In this document: in pieces, positions 1 through 12,200 of the stretch | How the letters are laid out: the number at the start of each line of letters is the position of its first letter | Numbering within the stretch: the first letter of the stretch is position 1 | NCBI RefSeq assembly: GCF_000699445.3 | Contig: NC_067195.1 | Location: 19,849,287-19,913,286 of the forward strand | Direction of reading: 5' to 3' | Length of the DNA stretch: 64,000 nucleotides | DNA from: Schistosoma haematobium | Lineage: Eukaryota > Platyhelminthes > Trematoda > Strigeidida > Schistosomatidae | Notes under the pieces: model-generated | What the model was told of the DNA's origin: nothing | Database searches by the model: none | The model's input: only the letters and a program-made list of their open reading frames with translations | Program-made: the position numbers and the translations under genes

Positions 1-100
1 TTAAACAAAGTTTTTCATTTAGATGAAGTTTAAGGGGGGGGGGATGAATAAGAAGCTGTCTGTATTGATTTAAACTATTTCATTGATCAGTTCAAATGAA

Positions 101-116
101 TAATAATAATAATAAT
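101..116. repeat. AAT trinucleotide run
   Basis: Short AAT repeat. Confidence 0.8.
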
Positions 117-831
117 TAAAATTCGAAGTTCATGTATAGTGATAGTATAGTCAGGGGTGAACTGATCATTAATGATCAGAGGAGATCCGGTGATCTCTTT
201 TATTGAATAAAAAAGACAACTAGAGATATATTTCACATAAAAGCAAAGCTCAGCATTTATTGATAAGTTATTACAGTAACAGTAGGAAAAAATATTTATT
301 TCTCATCAAAATCTATGCAGTTTTTATGATATATAAGATAATCTTAAACAGATTTCAGAAAAATGCAAACGAGATAATTAAATACTTTATTTAATTATAC
401 TACTTTGAATGCACACTATACTCTGACAAATTATTCAAATAATAATAGTCTCTATTGTTTGTGGACAGAGAGAGAATTCAGGATGATCATCTCATTCTGC
501 TTGTGACTTATCAATTGGATGTTGACACTAGGGTAAAAATCCAGTTCCACTAAGCTACTAAGCGATTGGTGTCACTTATTGCAAAAGATGTCGGATGCTA
601 CGTATCACCTTAGATATAAATAGAAATACAACTATAATTACCTTGTGTATGGGTTTAGTTCCCTTTAGAATAATTGTCAACAATGCAATTGTTATTGAGT
701 TCATTAAAGTTGACGTATTGGTATCTTTATAGCTACATATTAAAAGAGTAATATTACCATAAAGAAGTAAGTTGCTTTTGGTCATTAAGTGTTCCCTTTA
801 AATTATATGTTAATTTTACATCACATTAAGA

Positions 832-1485
832 GTAAAAGATACTCGTAAACTACTAGTATTTGACCACAGATGCCTTAGAAATATTGCTGGCATCTGCTGG
901 GATCATCGGGTAAGTAATAGTGAGGTTAGACGCAAGGTATTAGGGAATGATGGTAAACCAGTTGGTGGGGTTGTGAATCTTCATCGACTGAGATGGTTGG
1001 ACCACGTGTTGCGTATGCCTGAACACCGGTTACCACGACGCGCAATGCTGACTAGTGTAGGGGATGGTGGGAAGAAAGTTAGGGGCGGCCAAACCATAAC
1101 GTGGCATCAGTGCTTGAAGTCACTAACTTCTGGTCTGAGCCATGTTAGTAGATGAAGACTACTTGGTTGGGGTCCGCATGATTATCGTAACCAATGGTTG
1201 GAGACTGTGGGTGACATGGCTCAGAATCGATCACAATGGCGTAGGTGTATACACTCTCTGTCTTCCCTTAAACTATGAGATTAAAATTGCTTCATAGCTT
1301 TCTTTCTACGAACTAATTCTTCCTTCCTGTACTTTAACCTTATATGCAATCTTTCTTTTATATATTACTACCATTGAATTAACTACTATGAATTCAGTGT
1401 TCATCTTGTTGTGGTTATGAGGTATGACAACTTGAACCGATGTACATATGTGCTTGGTCCTACGTTGTAGCTGACTGACTGGCTT
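832..1485 (+). mobile_element. RTE-type non-LTR retrotransposon, 3' end (family A)
   Basis: A 5'-truncated copy. Its frame reads LLVFDHRCLRNIAGICWDHR, then LRWLDHVLRMPEHRLPRRAM, WHQCLKSLTSGLSHVSR and WLETVGDMAQNRSQWRRCIH, broken by one stop after HVSR. This is the C-terminal region following the reverse transcriptase of RTE-like elements common in schistosomes (SR2-like is my best guess; the family name is not certain). About 200 bp of 3' UTR-like sequence follows. Inactive fragment. Confidence 0.8.
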
Positions 1486-3106
1486 TACATCACACTGTTG
1501 TTCGCAGTTATTGTATTTTGTCTTATTTATTAAGTTACAATTATTCAAGACTTTTACATTATAACCAAAACTTAGTTACCGCTTATTCCAGATGTTTAGT
1601 GATTTGATTCTTCAAATCGGCATATGTTGAAGAAGGGAGGATATTTTTAAAATATTTGCAAATTGAATGATGATTTCGATAATTTATCACCAAGTTTTGT
1701 GATATGATATCCATATTCACCAGAAACGGATAAAAAGACCAATGCTTAGTAGCTGATTTAATAAAAATTCGATAAATATGATTCTCAACATTAGATAGTC
1801 GGAATAATGCTACAAACTTATTACCAACATCTGTTGAAATGTTAATTAAGTATCTTCTTTCGATAAATACCTTTTTTGATGGTAAATAATTTTAGAAAAA
1901 CAACTATTAGTAGAACTCTGTTACCTAGTCGGCACCTGTATCTATCAAGCTCAGTGAATTATACGATATCAATTAAAACAAATTCTCAAAAAAAAGTGAA
2001 AAATGCACTTATTCTATCAGACTAATCATCATTATTGATATGAGTAGATTGAAGAAATTATTCACTTATGGTATTTAATTTTAATCATAGTATCTAGTTA
2101 ATTAGTTAATATAGAGGATTTAATATAAACTATTAGATGACTACTGAGTAGTTGTGACTGATGGAATTCAAACATATTGGGAGTGAAACACATGTTATCA
2201 GTGACATTAAGTGATTTTCATAATAAATTGGTAATTGATTGAACTTAGGATTTTACCATTGGGTTATGAATCACTGGCTCTAATGGTTAGGTGTCCGTTG
2301 AGAAATCTGATTGTCCTGAATTCAACACTTGACGGACGAGTGGATGAGCACTGCTAAGGAAAGAAACTAGACCATTAGATTTCAGTCTAGTGGCTCATCA
2401 GTATGATGTTTACTTTGAGATCTTCGAGTTTTAAACTAAACCTTGTATGGAGTTGTTGGTACAGAATGGTGAAGTATCTTAAACTAAGATAAAATTACTG
2501 TCTATTGTTCTTTGTATTTCAAGAATTCTGCGATTGGTGTTAATTACTGACGACAACCAGTCTTAAATTACTCATCAAATAATTTGGGAACGCAGATGAA
2601 AATAAGTAAAAACGATTAGAAAATGGGAGTCATTCATTAAAAAAAATACTTTAACTCTTTAAACGCTAAATTTCACTTAGATTACTTAGAGACAGCAATT
2701 CAGTAGTACAAACATATGATCATTTAATAGTGGTAGTGATAATGAACAGTTTATTATCACTGATAGTGACCAAATCATGAAACACACATATACACACACT
2801 CTTAATTCAATGTAACATTATATAAATATATTATCAGGAATCATATCACGCAATTAATGAACCCCAATTACTTGACAACTTAATATTAAACCGATCATTT
2901 TTCATATTACAAAGATAAAAAACAATTATATACTAATCGTAAAATGATAATCTTATTCATATTGTTGATATGAGTTGAAAAAAAATTAGATAAGTATCAA
3001 AAATACAAATAAACTAATTAATATTTGCCTATTGTTTAACTTAATTTTGTCGCCAACGATGAGATAATTTAAACAAAAAGCTATTGAACTGTACAATGTT
3101 TCAATC

Positions 3107-3170
3107 TAATAATAATAATAACAATAATAATAATGATAATAATGGTAATAGTAATCGTAATGATAGTTGT
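3107..3170. repeat. Degenerate AAT trinucleotide tract
   Basis: Imperfect AAT/GAT/AAC repeats over about 60 bp. Confidence 0.85.
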
Positions 3171-5953
3171 ATTCTTGTTTAAAATAATAATCACACATAC
3201 AGTATATTAATAATGACTATCAATTGTGTGAAATATGTGTGGCCTTTTATAAAGGTTTTGGTAAAAAATGAAATACACGTAGAGTGTTAAACTGATGAAT
3301 TTGTAACTTAATGACTGTAGAGTAGTATGATCTACAATATCATTTAACAAACTTCCAAAATAGAGAAAAGATAGCTTAAAGAAGGCCATACATACAGAAT
3401 TGAGATTCGGTAATCGATTGTACAATAAAGAAGACATAATTGGAGATTTTGCGACCACTAATTCTAATGTTCGGGCGTCTAACTCTCTTGGGCGCAATCA
3501 TGTGAGTTAATATGTTTGTGGTATGGTTGAAAAAGATACCAATGGTATTGGTTGTGGTCAAAATGCCCAATTGTTCACAAGACTAGGGAGGCATTTAAAG
3601 CTATATATGGTATATGTGGATCCAGATTAAGACAATAGTGGACGCTGAGAACGACATCTCTTTCCAGTTCTCTTATTATCATTTTGATTAAAATATTCTG
3701 ATATTTTTTTCCAAAAAACTTCACTTTTACTGAGATACTGACTTGCTCACATTTTAGAGAAAATCAAATTTATACCAGACACCATGAACAATAAAAAAAT
3801 TGTTCAAAACTGTACACTGTATACAAGAGTTAGCGATATTGACCTCAAGAAAAATCATATTGTTTCATGTTGATGTATCAATATCAACCATTATTACGAT
3901 GTAAAGTATTTGAAGGTGTGGTTGTCTTTATTAGGATTTTATCAAAATTATACCATACTTCGCATCGTTAAATATAGAAAAGACTCATTGTTCCACTGAG
4001 ATAAAGTAAATCAACATGAAACAAAACTCTCTGGTTCAAATGTATTAATGGAGTAAGTAGGAATTAGAGATTCACTTCCTGGTCAATCAAAAAATTAGTG
4101 ATTTATTGATTAGGGGGGGGGAGGGCGAAAGCGTCATACATGAAGGTTTTGTTTGCTGAATATTGAACGATCTTAGATTAAAACGTTTAGTATTTGGAAA
4201 ATAAATAATCACTAATCTGTTTTGTGTTCAATCTTATATAAATAATTATTTAGTTCTTAATAATATCTCAAGTCCATAAATAGTAATTATATTACTTGTT
4301 AATATAGCTTATTAATTAAGTTCTTTACAAACAATAAAGTCTAAATGAAAGACATATTTTATCAGACCGTATCGTTCATCTAGGAATTCAGTTATAAAAT
4401 GATAATACACTACTTTAAACCTGATGAAACCCAGGAACACATTAAAAATATCTTAAAAGGGCATTGAAATCAGTAATTTGTCTGTGTTAAATGAAGCAGA
4501 AACTTGACTAGAAAGGTGGAAATATAATATATTCATTTTCAAACATTAAGTTATATTCATAAAACATAGGAGGGTTACATGAATGATATTTGGAATAATA
4601 ATTTATAGATTTTTACTTTTTTGGTTTGAGGCAGCCTTTGAAGTAAATTCTTTGAATTTAACTAAGCAGCACGTTAAAGAGTAACTTCTCTTTCTATAAC
4701 TCTTAATTCAGTATGGCTCAAGCCATATTCCACTGACGATTTTTCGATTTCTAAAATGTCATATTTAAGCTGTGTTATGTAAGCGACTCACTACTCGCTG
4801 AATGAGAATCAATTAATCCTGTTTACAGAAATCTTAGAACATGTTTGCTAACAAAGAAATATACACTGATTGATCACTGGGTATCCTTGTAGAAAAGGTT
4901 AGTTGACGAATACCGAAATGCACGATACCTGGATTCAAGGTCTATAGACGATTAGATCTAACCACCTAGCATCGAAACATAGCGAACTCAACCTTCAGTT
5001 ACCTAATATAGTGGCTACATTGCAACATAACCGATAGAATTCAATCAAGGCTAAGGACTAGAGAAGTTTCACATTGCGCACTGATCAGTGATTGATTGTG
5101 GTGAATACTCCACTCATGATGTACGGATATTTCGAATCTGATGGCCCCGTTTTAACGCCTCTGAATTTGATACTAGTTGGTTCAAATCTCACAAGTACTT
5201 GCTGTTGACGAATATCATCTAACACGAAGCATACATTGATAAACTGCTGCTGATTATTTGAAACAACCCAACATCTAAAGTATGCAGTGAAAAAGTTCAT
5301 TATCATCCAAAGGTGTGGTGCTGATATTGAAAATTCAGCTTTCACTTTTTCTAAGGTGGACCACCTAGGATAGATATTGTCGTTCAAAATTTACTTCGAG
5401 GAGGCACATATTTCTCACTGAACTAAAAGAAATTACAACCGCTACCAGAAATGTTTTTAAAGTGAAAAATAATCATTTACCGTAGTAAACTACTTACAAT
5501 TAATATAGTAACATCCACAAACTAAAAATATAAATTTATAAAGACAGCATAAAGTAATGTTGAGTTTTCTATGGTGAGCAGTTTTATGGCAAGACTTTTA
5601 TTGCCAATCTGAACTAAGTGAACAATACCTACCTGGACTAGAAATCAACATTTTAGAATTATCCCTTAAATAAAATATCAGTTCAACGTGATTACCGTAT
5701 TATTGTTTGTTTGCTCATAAAGACTCTAGACATTTGAATTTCTTTCGAATTCTGTATCCTTATCGATTGGATATATGTATACTTACTGTCAAGTGGCTTA
5801 CTTGCCACTCGTTGAGTGAATCTAAAATGCTTATTTCCAGTTTAGATAGATACCGATGGTCTATGCTTCTCAATTAAACTATCCAGCGCAGAGAACTTAA
5901 TGATACTGAATACATCCATCTCGCTATAATTTAAAACACTGAATGAAACCTAC

Positions 5954-6260
5954 TCTCTTTGCATTCATATCTGCCGTAAAGATTAAAACCCGGTCGACAA
6001 GCGCAATGGTATGATCCTATTGTATTTCGACATAAATGTTGACAACCTCCGTTATTATCAGCACATTCATCTCGATCAGTAAAGAATACAGCTCTGAAAC
6101 CAGTACGCTGTACAGATGTATCTGAATAAAATTCAATACTGAGTTCATTTGTATGGGATGTAATAGGCTCTGGTATTTGATCACCACAAAATGTACCAAT
6201 TTTCTGTTGATTATCTGTTGAACCATTGTAAACATTGATAAAATCATATCGACATGCTCG
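5954..6260 (-). CDS. Tolloid exon: second half of CUB3 fused to EGF-like domain 2
   Basis: Begins [17 protein letters not shown], includes [17 protein letters not shown] and [18 protein letters not shown], and continues without an intron into [36 protein letters not shown] and YECKE. The EGF has all six cysteines and the calcium-binding consensus ([17 protein letters not shown]). CUB3 and EGF2 share one exon, whereas CUB2 and EGF1 are separate, so an intron was lost or never gained here. The acceptor CCTAG follows a pyrimidine tract. The donor is probably GAGA|GTAGGT, phase 1; an alternative GT lies seven bases on. In frame, a stop follows within about ten codons, so splicing on to CUB4 is expected. 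Confidence 0.95.
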
Positions 6261-9200
6261 CTAGGCAAGGAAAAGAACAATTGTAAATCAAGCTGTCATT
6301 GTTAGTTTTGACCGAAACGATAGTCAAATAAAAACGACGGATTTACATTTAATACAGTCTGTGTATTTAATTCGGAATATTTATAAACAAAGAAAAACGG
6401 TAGAAAGTTTTATCCTAGCACACTTAGTCAACACAAGCTGTAAGACCGACACATATATTACATTCAAAGTTACGTATCTAATTCCATTCGGCTTGTTCTT
6501 TTTTATCTAGATGTCGCCTCCCATACAAAGTAGAAGCCATAGGAATTCACCTTAATAAACCTATTCTTTATATAGAGAAAACATTTCTCTCTTCTTTGGT
6601 CATCTAACTAATGTTGAACTTATCCTTTCATTTTTTCATCTGTATTGCTATTAACAAATTACGAATTCCAAGTCCTGCTCTAATTTCTTACTTTATTCAT
6701 CTTTATTCCCATGTAATCATTTTGAGTAACTAACTGATTCTTAAAACCTAGACTTCAAACTTTACTTTTCTGTAATCATCGCAAATAATTAAGTGATTCC
6801 TAAACCCAGAACTATTTGCTGATCTGTCTTAGTGATCACTCAATTTTATAAACCGTTTCCTTATTATTAGTATTGAGTTGCAAAGGCTTCGTTGTCGATT
6901 TTTGTATTCAAATGCAAAATTATATTAGCATTGCTCATTCTTGACCCATCTTGATGTCTGATCAAGGGACTTTAATAATGGTAGAAATGATGGAGTGGAG
7001 TACAGAAATTTAATATCAAATTACTTTACAAAAATTTTCGAATTCCAAATTCAATTCGTAAAAGGTTACATAATGATTTTCTAAATGGTGCTTTATTACA
7101 CAATCTTTAAAGTAATCACTTCTCTTTAGAACAACTAATGGAAATAAAGTTGTGTGCATAAAACTAGTAAAAAAACAATAAACTCGTAGCCACGTGGTGG
7201 ATCAAATAACTGTGTTGATTTGTCTAATTCAAATCATTCTATATGATATGTTAAAGAACGAAGAAATATGGTATTATACAATGTCTTGGAAACCTTCAAC
7301 GAATAGAGACAGAACCAAATGAAAATAGAACACAATGATTTCCCGAATATGCCTAGTAAAAGTCTTATAACATTTTCGATTGGATAATTTTAATATTTAT
7401 TTATGATGGGGATCTCAGCTTTGTAAGTCTTACATAAAATACAGTAATTTATATGTTCGAATATCATTCATTTCATAGAATATTTTATTGAGCACTCAAT
7501 TAACACATTTCTGACCTAAATCCATCACCTGTATGGTTTCAATAACAAGCACTAGATCAAAGTGTCATCGGTTGTTTTGAACTAACATCTAATGTGTAAT
7601 TTTGTACTGAATTTCACAGGAATCAACAAACTGCTTTGGTATAAAAGATTCTAATAGGCCATTTAACCGATGAAACAATTCACTCAACAAAAAAATTATT
7701 TCTAACCAGTTTATATATTCAAAATCAACGTCACTGAAGAATTTTTTAGTTTACAAATGAAAACATTAGGACATAAGAAATATCTGTAAGTTAACTCACA
7801 TTATGACCTTCTAAATTAAAATGTGTAAAATTAAGAAAAATTGTCGTTTTAGGTGGTGCCAAAATTTTCCAGATACAATTTTTCTTAGGTGGATATAAAT
7901 CAGGAAACAAAGGCGTTTGAATAGTACCATTCGACTCATTGATTACCCCTCCACATGCATCTAATTTATGGAAAATAATGTCACTTGTATAATCAATATT
8001 GTTATTGATTAACGAATATAGTAACAATAGCAACATAATATTCTATAATGTTATGTAGTTGAAATAATAAAATAACCTAATCTCGACTGAACTTTGAAAT
8101 CAGTTCTATAACTTTCTTCCTAATACATTTTGCGAAGTGTAAACGGAAATAATTCAAATTTTTCTCATTTTCAAAACATCGTTCAAGTTGTACATAGCTG
8201 AAAATTAATGTCTTAACAGAATCAAGATAGACATGGAATTCAGTTGTAGTTGATTTTGAACATCTAGATGTATAAAATATTCTTAATAAGAAATTCCTGG
8301 TCCTTTTTAATGGAAAAGAAAAACAAAGTCATTTTGATATGTTTCTTCTCATGAGTATCTCAAATACTAGGTTTCAAACAGTGTTTCCATGCATCATTAT
8401 GCACTACTTTAAATATCCAGTCAATTACTATAGCATTCGTAGGTAAATACTGAACTGTTTTACATTATATTTCATCAAAATACTCTTTAAAGTGAAATGG
8501 AATCAGTTAATTTAATTTATGCTAATTCGAAATGCGACAGTAACCAGTGGAGCTCGACCGAGTCTGTTGTGACATAGTAACTCACTGATGACAATGGTGG
8601 ATTCGTCGCTCAATTTCGTGGATTGGTTGAAGTTAAACATTAACACCGTTGGATGCCGGCTCAGTGGTCTAGTGGTTCAGCCCTCGCCCGCGAGACGGGA
8701 TCGTGGATGCGCACTGTTGAGGAGTCCCATACTAGGACCAAGTGGCCGTCCAATGGTTCCGGGTTTTCCATGGTGGTCTAGCTTCAATTGACTCATGATC
8801 TCAACCATTGAAATTACTAAAATCTTCACAAAAAACCCTTCTGATATAAATTCTATATGGATATATGTTAAACTTGAGTTAATATCAAATGATCCTTTAT
8901 ATTTCTGTATAATTCCTGTCTTACGCTGACAAAATGACACTTAACACAACTATCTATGAATGATAAAAATGGGAAAATGAACTGGAAAAACTCCATATTT
9001 TAATTTACATACTGATGAGATTTAAAATGTGTGAGATGTAATACACATCTATTTAATAATGATTTTACGAAAATTTGTTTTTATCGCGAAGACATGAATT
9101 TGAATCATGAACAAAAATCAAGGTCAGATCATATCCATTCATTTAAAAGTCATTACTATCCATAACCCTGGTAATATCACAACAGTAAATCAACTGACAT

Positions 9201-12200
9201 TTTAAAATTCGTTTTAATGCTACTGATAAAATCACAAATAGTCTTCTTTAGTCAGATGAGGAATAAAAGTTTGAGAAAGTATAGTGATAAAGATAATGTG
9301 TAAGTGCAAACAATGTTCGCTGTGGTAACAAGTTCACTACTAAATCTGAAAATAGGGAACATAATTCATGATATTAAATATTTGACGATTGAACACAGTT
9401 AATAATAAGCTATTTTTACAAACTTTTATAATGAGTAAACTCGACCATAAAATACTTCACTTTATAGATATAGGAAACAAGTGAACTATAATGTGAAATC
9501 AAATAAATCATTAAATTTCGTTCATTATATAAATAAAGTTTATTTTTAGTCATTTGATTGGGTCATTCTAATTACCTTCACAACGTTTCCCATCTGCATG
9601 TAGTTCATAACCAATCTCACATTGACATCGATAACCTCCAAGTGTATTGACACAAGTATGTGAACAACCATGTTTCATAGTTTTGCACTCATCAAATTCT
9701 ATGAGAAATCAAACAAAATAATTAATATTCTTAACTATTAAAGTTCTGTTGCACATAGACTTATGACTTTTTATTGTAACAAAGAATAATTTTAAAGTTC
9801 TAAGTTGAATAATAAATTGGAGTATCGTCATAACCCAGAGGATTGAGATGATACAAAATTATATCGATTTTGAAGATCTAATTTCTTCAAATGAGAAAAC
9901 TTTGTGTTTTTCTTAATGTATAGGAATACTATATTGTACTTAAAACAAAAATGATTTTACTATATAATGTTTGATTAACATATAGATAGTTAAAGATGTA
10001 TAACAATTTCATTATGTTCCTAGTGGCTTTCTTCTATTATTAAAGGGTGAGTTCAAACACTTTTTACTATCATGCACTAAAAGTACATGATTTCAGTCTA
10101 AAAAAAACATTTTATCGACAAGTTGACAGAGTCACTATGGGTTGCCCATTGGAGACAGTCCTGGCAGATATATTCATGTCAAAAATGGAACAAACAAAAA
10201 TGAATCCGATAGTTGATTAAAAAAAACTCTACGTCATGTATGCTGACAAGAGAAGTCTTGCTCACGATATTCATAGATATGCTTATCATCTACTGAATCT
10301 TTTAAATAAAGTGCGCCCTAATATAAGGTTTACACACAAATATTATGACAAATTTCTTTTTTTAAATTGGCATTCAGATCCATTCAAAAGACTATCTAGA
10401 AAGATCTACTTATTGAAAAGATACATGGAGTGCATTTTATTTGAATTTCAATAGTTCCTGTCCAATAAGCTACGAAAATGTTCTGGTTAGAACACTATCT
10501 AACTGTGTACGGAAACTATATACGGAAGAGAAGACTAAATAAGAATTAATTGTAGTCAGAAAGCATCTGGTAGATATTGTTTACCCACAAAAGTTTAGCA
10601 ATAAGTATAGGAAAACAGAAAAGAGGGAAGTGAAATTTGTTGAAGTCGATAAAAATCTAGCCCTTTAACCACTTAGCTTTAAAAGTGATGCAATAGCTAG
10701 GATGATAAATTCTAGACTAAAAGCTTCACTTAAAAGGACGTGTTCATCTACTAAACAGGTCCGATTGTATTAAACAAGTTGCTTATTGAGAATGACAAAT
10801 TGGTTAAAATCCTACCGCTTGTTACCTTCACTTCTATTTACTAGTTCATATGTTCATGCCAGGGCACTTTAAATTGGAGAATAGGAAGAAAGGTGCTCGT
10901 TCGCAACTCTCAGAATATCCTACAAAAACTAAGATTAAAGGGTTAATGTGTTATCAACATTACCATTGCCCCTCATCTGCTTGATAGTGAACAAAATGTT
11001 AGCATTTTAAAATTGTGCAAAATAATTGAGACTCAAACAAATAATTTGCTTCGTTACCCTCTGGTCATTACTATTAAAATGTTGAAAGTGATTGTATATA
11101 CTCAAATGAATGTAGTTGTAAATCTCATTACCCTGGTAACTTTTATTTTTCATTATTCAGTGACGTAATATCTTATTTCATATTCCCAAAAATAAGTTCC
11201 TTCCTTCTTGAATCATTTTTGAGCTTAATCCATCTTAATGTGCTAATTCATCCAATTTCAAGGTTGTTTTAAGATGACTTTAACATCAATTTTCATTGTC
11301 TAGTAACATGTTTCCATGTTATTAAAAAAAAATTTATTCTAAAATTCCTCACATTTATTAACATTTAAGTATTCATCTACTCTACCATTTTATAGTTCAG
11401 CGATACTTGTTGTCATTATTCTACTGATCTTGATTAATATGGCACAAAGTAGGTACATTAGTTATAAATTATTATTACTATTGTTTCTAGGTTATAAACA
11501 GCTGAAGAAAACCTACGTTTTTTGTTCTTACTTTAATCAAATTTAATAATGAGAAAAATTGTATGAAAAGTGTTAATCTTTTTAATGCGTATATTCCCTC
11601 AAAGCTCTATTACCTATCCAACTTAATATTCTGCCTTGAACAATATGGCACAATATTTTGTTGAACATAAAGTACACACTGGACAAAACACTTTAAATTC
11701 AATTAGAAAGCCAATCTTAGTTAAATAATCATTTTGTCTGCTGTGTCATTTGGATCACTTTTATTTATATTATTTTAGTGTCTCTAGACGAAATTTAGAG
11801 CATAAACATCAAACTGTAGGTAACTCTTAGTTGGTCTTTTTGTTAGATAATTTACAAAAGAATTTTCTGATTACTCTTTTCTTCTAGCTAATAAAGAATT
11901 GGTTTTTACGAATCATTTCTTGATTACAGTATTTAGCTTTGAACACTTGAAGTTCAGTTTTGAATAAACGACAGGTGAGAATCAACAATTTTATATCATA
12001 GGAACATTCAAATTAATAATCCTAAAGTCGACTGTTGTGTAGATTCCATTCTCGCCTCAATAATCAGACGTGATAAATTGCCTCTAAAATGTTAGTGATA
12101 TGAATTTTTTTGTAACGCTAGTGAATAATCCTACAGATCAAGATTATCTCTAATATTCTTGACCGTTAAACAGTATACGTAACTAAATACACAACGAAAT

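Larger units (their letters stand above)
1..5953 (-). other. Tolloid intron or 3' flank; no CUB4/CUB5 exon found
   Basis: I looked on the minus strand for a downstream exon with the CUB Cys-x3-Trp/Cys-x-Trp signature and found none, so this stretch is read as intron. It holds an RTE-type retrotransposon tail near the left end, trinucleotide runs, and two moderately GC-rich unclassified stretches (about 3370-3660 and 4880-5400) whose minus-strand open frames I cannot identify. The rest is AT-rich with nothing recognised. Confidence 0.6.

Noticed and set aside
1306..1548. 80-codon minus-strand open frame
   Set aside because: Lies in the 3' UTR-like part of the RTE copy; no protein-like composition.
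5085..5387. 100-codon minus-strand open frame that could be a missing CUB exon
   Set aside because: It has neither the CUB cysteine spacing nor Cys-x-Trp, and resembles no domain I know; probably chance in a GC-richer repeat.
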